Source: Marsupella aquatica (lineage: Eukaryota > Marchantiophyta). From it: DNA of 64,000 nt. The stretch's first letter is position 1. Every line of letters begins with the position of its first letter. Made by a program: the position numbers and the translations under genes. The stretch covers positions 29,264,001 to 29,328,000 of the forward strand of contig OZ316891.1 of assembly GCA_973895155.1 (NCBI GenBank), read 5' to 3'. Shown here piece by piece: positions 49,001-59,639 of this stretch. The notes under the pieces were generated by a model. The model was not told the origin of the DNA, ran no database searches, and worked only from the letters and a program-made list of their open reading frames with translations.

Positions 49001-51509
49001 TTTTGCTCCATCTTTGGTGTGAATCATTCTGACCAACAAAGGGCCAGCAAGACTCTTAATGACATCTTCAACCATAGTCTGCACTCACCAGTCATTGGAG
49101 TGCTTCAAAAGTTATATAATGGTACACAATTTCAGCCGTTGGAACATTATCAGCAAAAAGAATGCAAGACCTAAAGATGAGAACCAGAAGAGACGCGGAC
49201 GAAGTACCTTTTTGCAAACACTCAAGTACTCGAGCAAAGCACGATGAGTGATAGAGTGGTCAATGATCCCCTTTTCTAAAATGGGTTGTAAGCTCAACAT
49301 CATATGTTGCAGCATAGCATTTTGCTTTGAAACAGACTCTTTTGCCAGCAAATCTGGTAATCTGTAAAGAGTGACTCCAACAGGAGCACAGAACACACCT
49401 TTAGGTCCAACTATGCAGACAAAACAGAGAAGACAGAATACATACTCTACTTCAGTTAGAAGAGAGAAAGCATACTAACTTCAAAATGCTTTTCATTGAA
49501 AGAACCTTTCTCCTTAAAGCGTAGAATAGAAAAGTCTCAAAGCTCGTACTTATGAGTAAGAATAAGAGAGCATAGTAGACTCACCCACAGTTTCCCCCGG
49601 TCATCCCCTTGAAGAGACGATATTCAGGTGAGTAGAACTCACTAACCATGTCCCGTTTTTGAGGTCCATTGGCCAATTGGTATGCGTGCTCAACGACTAC
49701 ATAAAAAACCACCTAGGGTCTCAGAACGGGGAGAATCAATATTTAATCTCGCTAATCGGACATACGAGTTGATTAGGTCAAAAATGAGCAGTCTGACTAT
49801 TATCCAATGAGAAGAGAAACATTCAAATGCATCTGCCTACAGGACTGCCAGAACGCTTCCTAATGGTAGATGATTCTTTCCATAGCACCAGCTTATGTAT
49901 CATCCCGTACAATGCGGGACAATGATGGAAATGACATCAGTAGCATCTACAGATGACAAGCATTATCATACGTCACATTGAAGGCTTTGCATTCCTACCA
50001 GCTGAGCCAACTGGATGTCGAAGGAGGGAAACTACATGCCCGTGGAGAGTTGACAGCATTTGCACTAGCTGTGTTTTATTTGCTGTCACCAGGAAACGAC
50101 AAGGTTCTCAGACCTCAATCTCGACATGGCTTAATAAAAGCATAATCAAAACGAAGTAGGGAAATACTTTCATCTGAATGAAAATGTGAACCACATTCAA
50201 GAGTGAAGACCTAAAGTCCAAATCATCGTACGACATGTCAGCGCCAAAGTCACTGGAACCAGAGACTTGAAAGAAAACAAGGTCTAATCAAGAACGTCAT
50301 ACTGGTTGACAAAGATCCTTCTAAGATGACAACTGGTATCCAAAATCGTTTGATCGATTAAGGTTAAGAGTTTTCGAAGTTACCGTGGTCCAGCATTTTA
50401 ATGACTAGGTGATAAGCATAAGTATTGCGAGCGAGGGCTAAAGCATGGGGTCTCAACTCCTCGAAAACAGCGTCCCGCTCAGATTGCTGGCAATATTTAA
50501 CACATGCCTGCAAATGATATGGTATATCTTAATACAGAGAAGAGCCTCCGAAGCTGTAAGGGGAGAATTGAGGAAACAATGTGGCAAGGATCATCCAAGA
50601 TTCATTCATCTCACTTGCCTGCAAAACTCTCGAGGCTATGTGTGATCCACCCATCTCCACCAGCTTTCCTTTCATTTTCTTTAAAGTCTCGGACACCAAC
50701 CTGCACTAACAAGACTCCTCGTTCAAGTATCATCTCCATAAATAGCCCACTAGAAATGAGATAATATTCACCATCCAAGAGAGCAGTCTCATGCCGCAGA
50801 TTCCCTAATTAAGGTATATGTAACCAGATGATCATACTTGCTGCGCTCCTCTTTCTCCAAGTTCCTCTGACGCATCTTCTCCCAAAGTATTTTAACCTCC
50901 TGTGAACAAGAACAACTAAACCACTGAGCACTCGAAGATTTCAACATGCACAGATAACTTCAATGAACTACTGGACTCCACAACATAATACACAAAAATG
51001 ATTGTCACGTTTTGCCTTGACTGAATTCAAATTGGAATGTTACAAAACTACATTCGGACGTTACCTTCTCCAAGTCATAGTTGGGCTTTCGTTTCTTTTT
51101 CCTGTATTCAGCAAGTTCCTACATGCCGAATGTCCACAAACTTCAGTCACAGAGAATCCTGGGTGCAATTGTGAGACCTACGGAACTATATACCCTACGA
51201 ACCCGTTGCTCTCACTAGAAACAACACAAGTAAATCATCTGGGAAGACTCCGAATATTTCGGGTTACGCAATTGTTACAGGGAAAGACGATCACTAAGAT
51301 CAATGGCCAAGTTCCTTGAATACAGGGTTGCTTGCCTTTCTGGCTTTCCGGTCAAGAGGCTTCTCTGCCTTGACGTCACCCTTGCTCTTAACGAACTTCC
51401 CTGCTTCAGTTTTTTTCTGGTCATTCACTTTCGTTTTCTTCTGAGCTGCGGCCGCGATTTTCCCATCAGTGTCGATCACCTTACGCTTTCTGAGAGAACA
51501 ATTAGCCAT
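46047..51509 (-). CDS. PUM24: Pumilio homologue 24 / PUF6-like nucleolar rRNA-processing factor
   Basis: Seventeen exons join in frame to 640 codons: 51509-51336, 51118-51065, 50899-50838, 50700-50619, 50507-50384, 50082-49999, 49696-49585, 49361-49208, 49078-48965, 48641-48570, 48357-48307, 48061-48011, 47862-47763, 47627-47410, 46804-46730, 46543-46257, 46155-46047. The N-terminus is Lys-rich (nuclear or nucleolar targeting). Then come RKKKRKPNYDLEK and LWEKMR, the Pumilio-like repeats (e.g. ILEKGIIDHSITHRALLEYL; GPLLVRMIHTKDGAKVG), an acidic linker (EDEDAVDADGDDD) and the C-terminal CPL region (EHVLEQYHASRTIRRLI; FAATLW...KCTLWAKGH). Arabidopsis APUM24 and yeast Puf6 act in the nucleolus in large-subunit rRNA maturation (ITS2) and have similar length. 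The start ATGGCT at 51509 is the first in a good plant context. Introns 1 and 4 use GC-AG sites (AAG|GCAAGC, CAG|GCAAGT); the rest are GT-AG. Confidence 0.93.
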
Positions 51510-52240
51510 GTGCAGCACAGTTTTTTCTTAGTGAGAATATTCGGAAAACAAAGCGCAGAGTAATCTGGATCAAAACCAGATTACTGGAGGTGATGAGAAG
51601 GGGTGAGCTGTGCGGTGAATCCGTTCCGCTAGTTCTTCTGAACCGCATTCAGCTCAAAATCTCGCTATTAAATAGCGGGAATTACCGGACGAGATTCGGA
51701 ATCGTGCATAACTAGCACCAAATTGGTGTACCCGAGATCGAAACTTCACACATTTTTCACACTGGTGTCCAAGGACTCCAATTCCTCGTTCATAGAAAAA
51801 TTCAGAAAATTGTGGACCTAAAAATCCGAGATGCATCCAACCACAAGACGAAATCATAATTCAAAACGACCTAATCTCTGAAGACGATGAAAGAGTTCCC
51901 GCTGCGTTTCGGGGAAATCCCATTGTCACACACTTCATCAGTGGAGCCAATCTCAGGTGCTAGACACAGAAGCCTCACCTTTGAGCCGGGGTGACGATCG
52001 GCGTTGGCTTCAAGACAGCCATCCTGTAGACTCGAGCTTCCTGCGGCACCGTTCGAACCACTTCCACTGCACTGCGACAACTTCCAATTACAAGACCGTC
52101 ACATTACGTCGCGCACCTCGTCTCTGATTGTGAAGCCATCGCTTCACGCACTTCTTTTTCTGCGTGTGATGCAGAGTGGAGGCATCGCTTCGCAAGCATC
52201 AAGGGTTTAGGGGTTCAGAAAGTGGGGGCCGAGGCAACGG
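51510..52240 (-). promoter_or_regulatory. PUM24 promoter / 5' untranslated region with telobox
   Basis: On the minus strand a telobox-like cccctaaaccctt lies at 52199-52211, typical of plant ribosome-biogenesis promoters. At 52036 a short upstream ATG frame (15 codons, starting MAVLKPTPIVTPAQR) ends at a GTGAGG donor-like site (51979|51978). It cannot be spliced in frame to the PUM24 ATG with the acceptors I tried, so a 5' untranslated intron is more likely than an extended N-terminus. No transcript evidence. Confidence 0.4.
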
Positions 52241-52339
52241 CAGCCCTAAAACCGTGAGAGCTCCATGCAGCCCCCCGCCACCACTCTGGCCCCCTTTCCC
52301 CAATTGCAAGACCCCCAACCCCAGCGTATTTTATAAGTG

Positions 52340-52610
52340 CGAATTTTCGCCAAACTCCATCTCCCCAAAAAATGTTAGAAATTTTGGTTAATATTATTGG
52401 CTATATTTTTTTAACACCATTAGTCACTTTTCCGCCAAATCATGTACCCCATTTGCCAGAATGTAATGGTAGTCCTTAAATCTAAATATATCTGACGGTC
52501 ATGATTTAACTCAGGAAAATGTTATAGTGAATATTCCTAGAATCTCCTCCCTTAGAGAAGCCAACATTTGCCACACAGGCTACAAATACAAAACCTTGAA
52601 AAATACACTG
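52340..52610 (+). repeat. Dispersed repeat family copy 3
   Basis: gcgaattttcgcc, ttttggttaatattattggct, tttgccagaatgtaa, tccttaaatct and atctgacggtca align with 10589-10985 and 15384-15690. It is the most diverged of the three. The next stretch (52611-53220) holds a 21-bp duplication at about 52878-52920 and a ~40-bp duplication at about 52965-53035, and no gene. Confidence 0.55.
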
Positions 52611-53224
52611 CCCCAACCCCCTTGCAAGCACCTACCAACCTTGTTATGGCCCCCTTTTTTATTATGGGTTTCATTTTAGACGGCCTCCATTTTTAAATTT
52701 TTAAGTTCTTTTTAAAACCGGAACCACCCTTGGGGAAGCTTTAATTGAGGGAGAAACAACCAAGTATGACACCTGCCTGAGAGGAGGAGGCAGGTTCGGG
52801 CAAGAGAAATTAAGGGGGCTGAAAGGAGGAGCACACCCAGAGTAGTGAGAATGGGTAACCTCCAACCGGATCACCTAAAGGGAGGAGGCCAATCAGAAGA
52901 GGAAGGAGGCCGATCAGAAGACAGCCACCATTTTTGTCGATGTACATATATAAGTTGACAATCCTGTCCTCGTTCTTTTTGTATTTACAAATATGCACAA
53001 TTCTGTCGTTGTTCTTTGGTATTTACAAAATATATGCTACGGTTGCAACATTGATGGATATGTGGAAATGCAGTAGAATGGTAACAGTATTATAAATTGG
53101 GACATCTTTAGTGACATGTACACTAGTTAAAAGCTTTTTGGTCAATCTCGCCCATTGTTAAGTGCCCATACTCCTCTCCTTACCTTTATTCACAAGCATA
53201 ATTTAAATATTAAGAAAATCTGCT

Positions 53225-53382
53225 ACTATGAAATTATAGTTTACTAACTTCAATAGTTGTGTGTTTCATAGCAGATGCTGAATGGAAGATGTTGTTAAAA
53301 GATGTTGTTCCACAAATTATATACAAGATGTCATTTTATAAAATAGGTCGTTACATATATGGAGGAGTCATTGCATAAAAGA
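53225..53382 (-). repeat. Helitron-like array, left part, split by the Mutator-like insertion
   Basis: In minus sense the units read catctttta.tgcaatgacatc-like text, matching the array at 26.2-26.8 kb. The continuation lies at 55447-55640 on the other side of the inserted element. A degraded terminus (tatgaaacacacaactattg..ttagt) is at about 53230-53275. Confidence 0.4.
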
Positions 53383-53689
53383 GGAGAAATATACTTAGTG
53401 GACCTCCAAATGCAACTTTTTCTCTTAATGGACCAAAAGTTGCACACGCCCTCCCAATGGACCTCTGGGCCCACCAGAGGTGCCATTTCGTGTGAGATGT
53501 TCTTCTAACACATTGTGCAGTTCTTATAACTCGAGATTGTCACTGTAAAACGCAGCTTGTTCTACTATTCTTCAGTGTCCGACCGCGTCGCCGAATGTGG
53601 TCGACTACAATCGCAGTTCCGAGTGAATCAATGTATCCTGCAATGTATACATTGACCACAATGCATACAAACATGAACCGTCACTTTGG

Positions 53690-54420
53690 CGGGGGGCGTT
53701 TTTGTAAAGTCGGAGGGACAAAAAAAATTTCTAAGTGTGAAATCCGAATACAACGTGCAAAGTGTATACATGACAAATCATATATGTGTGTAATATACAA
53801 TTATAGTTTTTGTCCATTTGGGCAGGCTTCGGCGGGGGGAGTCTTCGTAAAGTCGGAGGGACAAAGTTTTTTTCTAAGTGTGAAATCTAAATTATATAGC
53901 GTGCAAAGTGTATACATGACAAATCATATTTCTATGTTGAAATACAATAGGTTTTGTCCATTTGGGCAGGTTTCGGCAGGGGGCGTCAAGTTCGTAACGT
54001 TAGAGGGACAAATTTTTTTTCTAAGTGTGAAATCTGAATACAATGTGCAAAGTGTATGCATGACAAATTATATTTCTGTGTTGTCATACAATAAGTTTTG
54101 TCCATTTGGGAAGGCTTCGGCAAGGGGGTGTCTTCGTCGTAAAGACGGGGGAAATGTGAAATAATACAACATGCATATTGTATGCAAAACACACATATAT
54201 CATTCTATGTTGAACAGGTTTTGGTTTTGTCCATTATAGCAAGCCTTGTTGCCTGTATGTAAGGTAGGGGAGTCCTGACTTTGTTTAAGTGCAACTTTGA
54301 ATACAATGTCCACTATGTATCCAAGGTAAAAATGGTTTGTCCATTTGTAGGTTGCGGAGTCATGAATACCATTTTTTGAAGTGTGAGTAATGAATACATT
54401 ATGTGGCATGTATATCATCC
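53690..54420 (+). repeat. ~145-bp tandem array inside the MULE
   Basis: Copies with gtaaagtcggagggac-like anchors lie at 53704, 53847, 53995 and 54139, followed by two weaker ones. Units contain ctaagtgtgaaatc, gtgcaaagtgtatacatgacaaa and ttttgtccatttgggcagg. A 189-codon frame (53595-54164) runs through it with a repeated CPFGQ.SAGG peptide, but this is most likely incidental. Confidence 0.8.
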
Positions 54421-54549
54421 AATCATGGTTTGTGCACTCTTGTCTACTCTGACCATTTTTGGAACAGATCCCTGAATAGATCATGTTGTACAGTCTTCAA
54501 AGAGAGCAAGAAATGAAACAACATTTCCCATTTGGATGGGATAGATGGC

Positions 54550-54777
54550 TCACTCTTCCCTAAAGTTGAAACACAATAGTCTTCCTTGAGCTGATTCTTC
54601 TTTCATTGCTTGGTCATCTGCCATCTCAGCTTTGCAATAGACCTCAAACGAATCCATGATGCACCTTCCGTCTTCTTCCCACTGGTGCTGCTCGATTTTT
54701 GTGGTTTCTTTGCGGGACGAGAGATGGTGAGTTTTGAACTCAACCAAAGCAGGCACTTGTTGATCTCCCTGAATCAC
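54550..54777 (-). pseudogene. Coding-like fragment inside the MULE (possible captured exon)
   Basis: A 75-codon minus-strand frame (its first codon is GTG at 54777, so not a proven start) contains QVPALVEFKTHHLSSRKET and EEDGRCIMDSFEVYCKAEMA, with a balanced amino acid composition unlike the surrounding repeats. Upstream is aaaccctaaaatccta-type text seen in plant 5' leaders. Pack-MULEs are known to carry pieces of host genes. I do not recognise the parent gene. Confidence 0.35.
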
Positions 54778-55446
54778 TCTGCACTCACTCCAAATTGCCC
54801 GACAGGCAGTCCCGATTCATTTTGCAGTCTCCCTTCACCAGCCCGACAGGCCTTCGATTTCTTTTACGAGCTGGCGGTCTCCAATAGTCAAATCCCTAAA
54901 ACAATCCTCCTCTCTCGATCACCATTCCTATTGGCCGCCACCTAAAATCCTAAACCCTCGCCAAAGAGAAGGCATACACACGCAAATGATCGTGCCCTCA
55001 TCCCTAACGATGAACTAGCAAAGCAGACGCAACCTAGAATTGCAACGTGTCATTGCATGTGTAGAGTGAATACATTGACCATGTTGTATTCTTTCGATTG
55101 TTCTAGATTGAGGCTATTCTAGTTTTGAATACAATAGTCATATTGTATTCACAAAAACTAGGACGCCATGGTGCTGCGGCGCTCAATTGTGGCCAGGGCT
55201 ACGATGCTTGTGAACTGCGACGTTATTGATGACCTACTACACATGACCAACCACGGTGTCCACATGGTACGTAGTGGACCTGAACTGTGTGGTAAGGTGT
55301 TTCAGAAGAACATGCTTGTACAAAGTGGGCCCGGAGGTCCATTGGGAGAGAATCTAAACGTTGGGGTCCACTGGGAGGGCATGTGCAACTTTTGGTCCAT
55401 TAAGAGAAAAAAGTTGCATTTGGAGGTCCACTAAGTATATATCTCC

Positions 55447-55640
55447 ATAAAAGAGGTTCTTGAGTTTAAGATTTCATTGCATCAAAGACATCATCGCATA
55501 AAAGGTATCGTTGGGGTTCTTATGCATTCAATGTCACTATCTAAAAGAGATTGTTGCATAAAAGATGTCATTATGCAAAACAAAAACTTTACTAAAAACT
55601 AAATTTGCCTAGAACCCCGCCCTGAACATGTCCTTGCAGA
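55447..55640 (-). repeat. Helitron-like array, right part
   Basis: ttgcataaaagatgtcatt-like units continue from the target duplication of the MULE. The stretch 55641-56259 shows no further feature; its ORFs are short and without motifs. Confidence 0.4.
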
Positions 55641-56261
55641 AAATGGGTTAAAATGTACAAAGTGAGAGACAACATAGTCAACATTTTTTTTAAAAGGGAC
55701 CATCCATGATGAAGTCTATTTTCATTTCAGCACTAAACTTCAAGATATCAACTTTGCCCGGAACCTTGTGCAACCGACTTCAGTTTCTTAAAGTGATACT
55801 TTTGTCCTTGTTAAACATGTTGCTCCTGAAAAAGCAACTGACCATGACTAAAATTGACTTAGAAAGTTCCATAATTACAAGTTTTAAAGTCTGACCTTGT
55901 GTCTTATTTATGGCCATGGCATAATTATGTCACTCCAACCCAAATTTGGACTCCTCCTAGCATGGATGGAATTTGTGGGATAATTGTAATGTTTATGACA
56001 TATCAATTTGCATGGACAAAAATGTATCTCAATGACACAACACTTGATTGTACAAACAAGTACATAATAGTGTACAGAAATCTAGTACATTGCTGAAAAG
56101 GATACTATGGTATTCAAAATTTAGGACCAGCTTCTCTGGCATTGGCAAATAAGTGACTGAGAGGGTGCCCAAAACTCATATTTGGTGGATGGCAAGGATT
56201 TCTCTTGTCTCTCTTCCCCCATTTTATATCATCCCCCATTTTTGAAGGTATTGTCCATTAT

Positions 56262-56300
56262 AGTGTTAATCACCCAATACCCATGCAATGCACAGAGTCA
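56262..56300 (-). repeat. Degenerate Helitron-like terminus
   Basis: In minus sense: ctgtgcattgcatgggtattgggtga. The stem and ggtattggg spacer match the intact ends at 6.3 and 26.9 kb, while the final CTAG is lost. Confidence 0.4.
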
Positions 56301-56520
56301 TCAACTTGAAAGATGCAAAGTGGGAAATATCTCCAGCGTGGAAAAGATATTGCACAAAAATGCAATTGGGTGGGTAAAATGTAAAACAAAAAACATGCAA
56401 GCAGAACATATGTTTAAAAGGAAGGATTGATGTTGTGCAAAAAAGAGCATGTCATGGAACAAAGAGATCAAAGAGAAAGAAAACACTGTCTTTGAAGACT
56501 AGAGGAAAATATATCTAAGC

Positions 56521-56745
56521 ACTTACCCGATGCCTGTGCATTGCACAAAAGATGTTGAGGTGAAGAAAAGATGTTTTAGGGGAGAAAAGTTGTGAAGATG
56601 AGAAAAAAGATGTGAAGGTGAAGAAAAGATCTTGAGGAGAGAAAAATGATGTCAAGGTGAGGAAAATATGTTAAGGAGAGAAAGATGTCAAAGTAAAGAA
56701 AAGATGTTAAGGCGAGAGATGTCAAGGTGAGAAAAAGATGCCTAG
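56521..56745 (-). mobile_element. Helitron-like element end, third array, minus orientation
   Basis: In minus sense, ~20-base units (catctttttctcaccttga) run from 56745 down to about 56550. They end in a perfect stem tgtgc-aat-gcaca (56547-56535) and ggcatcggg, but then taagt instead of CTAGT. The layout matches 5873-6304 closely. Confidence 0.55.
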
Positions 56746-57019
56746 GGTCTCACTACATGGAGACCTCCCCATCACTTGCAACGTTTTTAGGCCTTGGATC
56801 CCCTAATTTAAATGTAATATTTCTAAAAGTTTTTCTACCCTCTACTAGTTCGAATATTCTACAAACAATATTGTACAAACAGTATGTTGGGGAGGGTGGG
56901 TGCATGGGATGGGGAGAGGAGTGCAAGTGGTGGCACATCAAAGGGTCCAAGTGCAACTCGTGGAAAGATAACCATTTTTTCATTTTCTCCTCTCCGTTTT
57001 ATCTTTAGTTCTCTCCGCA

Positions 57020-57035
57020 CCCCCCCCCCCCCCCC
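57020..57035 (+). repeat. C16 homopolymer
   Basis: Sixteen consecutive C in a pyrimidine-rich block that extends from about 56970 to 57380. ORFs here are composition artefacts. Confidence 0.95.
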
Positions 57036-57547
57036 TTGCACCATCTTGCTGCCTTGCCTTTCACTAGTCAAATCAACCCTTTCTCTTCTTTTCCCCAATT
57101 TTTCTTTTCTTGCATTTCCCCAATTTATTTGTTTTTCTTTATTTTTATATCCTTTTATTTTTTATGTCCTTTTTTATCCTTGTATTCCCCTCCCTCCTCC
57201 CTTCCCCTCCTGGGGCATCAATTTTTTGTTAGGTCAATTCACCCTTCTCTTTTCCCTAAAACCCTTCTCCCCTGTTTTTAAATAACTTTCCCCAATTTCT
57301 ATATTTTTCTTTGTTTTTCCCTTTTTTCCTATTCTTTTATTAACTTCCCTCTTGGCGCCTCTCCTCCTTCCCTTGCTTACAGCTACTATTCATTCCTCTT
57401 GGGAATGAAATAAATTTGTGTCTTCTATAACTTCAATACATACTATACAACCATCTCCTGGCAAGGAAATATATGCCCTATGGTATTTACAAACACTGGA
57501 GGGGTCAGAAATGGAGGGGTCAGGTACCATTCTCCAGAGCCTACCAG

Positions 57548-57735
57548 CCTACAGGGCAAGAAGTACTTTCTGTGGCCTTTAGTCTAAGTCCTCATAGTCA
57601 AGCCTGAGGACTGTAAGAAAGTAGTTTTAGTGGCCCTCAGTGAGGCCTGAGGTACTCCTGTAAGCGTATGTACTTTTTGTGACCTTTAGTCAAGCTCGAG
57701 GTACTACTGCAAGGAAATACTTTCTGTGGGCAGGA
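57548..57735 (+). repeat. ~60-bp minisatellite, about three copies
   Basis: Units share tactttctgtggcctttagtc, caagcctgaggact and ctg.aagaaagta-like text. Copies are diverged, with varying unit length. Confidence 0.6.
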
Positions 57736-57852
57736 CAGGGGGGAGTTAGGCCAGGTGCTTTTGGCTTATCCAAGGGTGATAGTAAATTGTGAAATTATTG
57801 GACTGTCAGGATCTCATCCCACCTTTTTAGCATTTTGTAGGGAGACATCGTG

Positions 57853-58016
57853 GGATTGCATATTATAGAAGAAACATATTGAGCCCTCGTCTTCTCTTTG
57901 GTAGTAGCAATGGCTACTTAATTTGCGTTTGGCTGGATTGCATAGTATAAAAGAAAGATATGGAGGGTTTTTCTCTTGTTTGTGACAATGGCTACTTAAT
58001 TTGCGTTTGGTTAGGG
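57853..58016 (+). repeat. 82-bp tandem duplication
   Basis: The unit ggattgcata.tataaaagaaa...caatggctacttaatttgcgtttgg starts at 57853 and 57935. The 3' halves are almost identical and the 5' halves diverged. From 58017 to 59600 I see no supported gene; ORFs at 58166-58375, 58573-58794 and 58628-58828 show no known domain. Confidence 0.75.
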
Positions 58017-59639
58017 CACACGGTATCTTGTTTGGTCTTTGCATGGAGCAGGTGTATGAAGTCATGGTATTCTTGTGTAGCCTACTTGACAAATATGATT
58101 GATTTTCATGCAGCAGCTACAAGGTGTTCTGGAGAATGGTAAACAGGATCCCAACAGCAAGTGACTTAACCTGGCTTAGTTAACAAGAAAATAATTAATA
58201 TCCTTTGGGCACCATTGAGTCGAAAAGTTACTCCTAAGGCTAAGTGTCTATTTGGTGGTGCGTTCTTGGGCTCCCCACCGGTGATAACCTGCATGGCCTG
58301 TGGCGGCCCAGCTGAAATTGCAGCAGCTGAGCCTTGCACACCACTAGACTTATGGAGCCTAACTGCATACTCCATAAGTGCAGAACCTGGCTTCTTGGAA
58401 GGCAGACCATTGTTCCATTAATCTCTGACCATTACCCATAAGTAAGACCATTACTAGACATTTACACTTATGGTAAAGGCATAAACTCTACGTGGACAAG
58501 CATATGCAGTTGTCACATAGAGTAAATGTTGCAATTACAAGATAGGAGATAAAGGTTTTACGGAAATTAAGGATGTACACCCTCAGGGAAGGCACGAGGA
58601 TCGTGTCCAAACGAAGGGAGTACCTGTTCAGGTCACAAGGGACAGTGGTGCACGGATCAAGGATCCAACGGTCCGCCAAACGAGCTGAAAATTTGATCGA
58701 ACGGCCAAGATTTTGTCATGCCTTTTCTTATTTTCATCTGGATGGAAGAACAATGAATATCGATGGACGGACAAACGCAGGACCATGTATCTAGTGAGAC
58801 TAACCCCATAACAACATATGACAGTCACATAAACACACTGTGCAGATCATTCACACAGTTGCTCAGGACGCACGCAGAAGTTCCTTCTATACAAGTTAAT
58901 CAACTTTTCCATAACAAAAACGAATGTTAGCTGCTTTAGATCGATACATTATGCTGATCAGTGTTGGTGGCCATGTGAATTCGTGACATGGGGCAAGGCT
59001 GAGGCGAGCGAGGAGGCGAGCCCCTGTACAGTGCTCGGTACACTGCTGCAGTTCATCCACATAGTTGGGACACACGTAGAAGTCCCTTCTCTAGTTTTTA
59101 GAAGTTATTTGTAGAAGTTAATTGTTTTAAATCGATTCATACATCATGCTGATCACTGGGTCCCAAGACTGACAGGATATTTTGACCATAGATACTAGTC
59201 ATGGTCATTCTAAGCTTTAATAACAATACTCTAGTCATCATAGCTGGTTCGCCCACTACATCGTACGTACAGACAAAATCACAAAAGAGTTTTTGGTTAC
59301 AATTAAAGAACACTTCATTATAACGCTATGTAAATGAAAAGCGTAGTCGACTGATCATGAACGAGTGGAAGACAACATGATTGGGACCTGGATATCATAC
59401 ATGATTCGGGATATTTGATTGTGCATGATGGAAACCTCAATCAGTTCGAGCTCAAGGATACCGTGCCCACGAATAGCCAGCTTCGATCAGTTGATGGGAA
59501 ACTACCGATCGAGTATCTGAAACTAGAAAGTACCCTTACGGCCACCTCCACGACACCAAAAGCAAGGGAATGTCACATGATGTAAATTATACTTGGAATG
59601 CCAACTTCCGTGTATTACCAGTCGGATTAATTCTCTTAC

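Larger units (their letters stand above)
53383..55446. mobile_element. Mutator-like (MULE) non-autonomous element, 2064 bp
   Basis: The ends are long inverted repeats starting ggaga.atatacttagtgg; the first ~80 columns differ at four places, and weaker similarity continues to about 150 bp. ataaaaga lies immediately outside both ends (53375-53382 and 55447-55454), an 8-bp target duplication; with gg it could be counted as 10. Long inverted ends and an 8-10-bp duplication fit Mutator-like elements (hAT is the alternative). No transposase is encoded. The interior holds a tandem array and a coding-like minus-strand fragment. Confidence 0.75.

Noticed and set aside
51979-52036. Alternative PUM24 start MAVLKPTPIVTPAQR
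   Set aside because: Splicing from GTGAGG to the acceptors near 51530-51560 leads to a stop before or at the conserved ATG, so it does not extend the protein.
53595-54164. 189-codon frame with repeated CPFGQ.SAGG peptide
   Set aside because: It runs through a ~145-bp tandem array whose unit lengths (143, 148, 144) are not constant multiples of three, so the frame is probably incidental.
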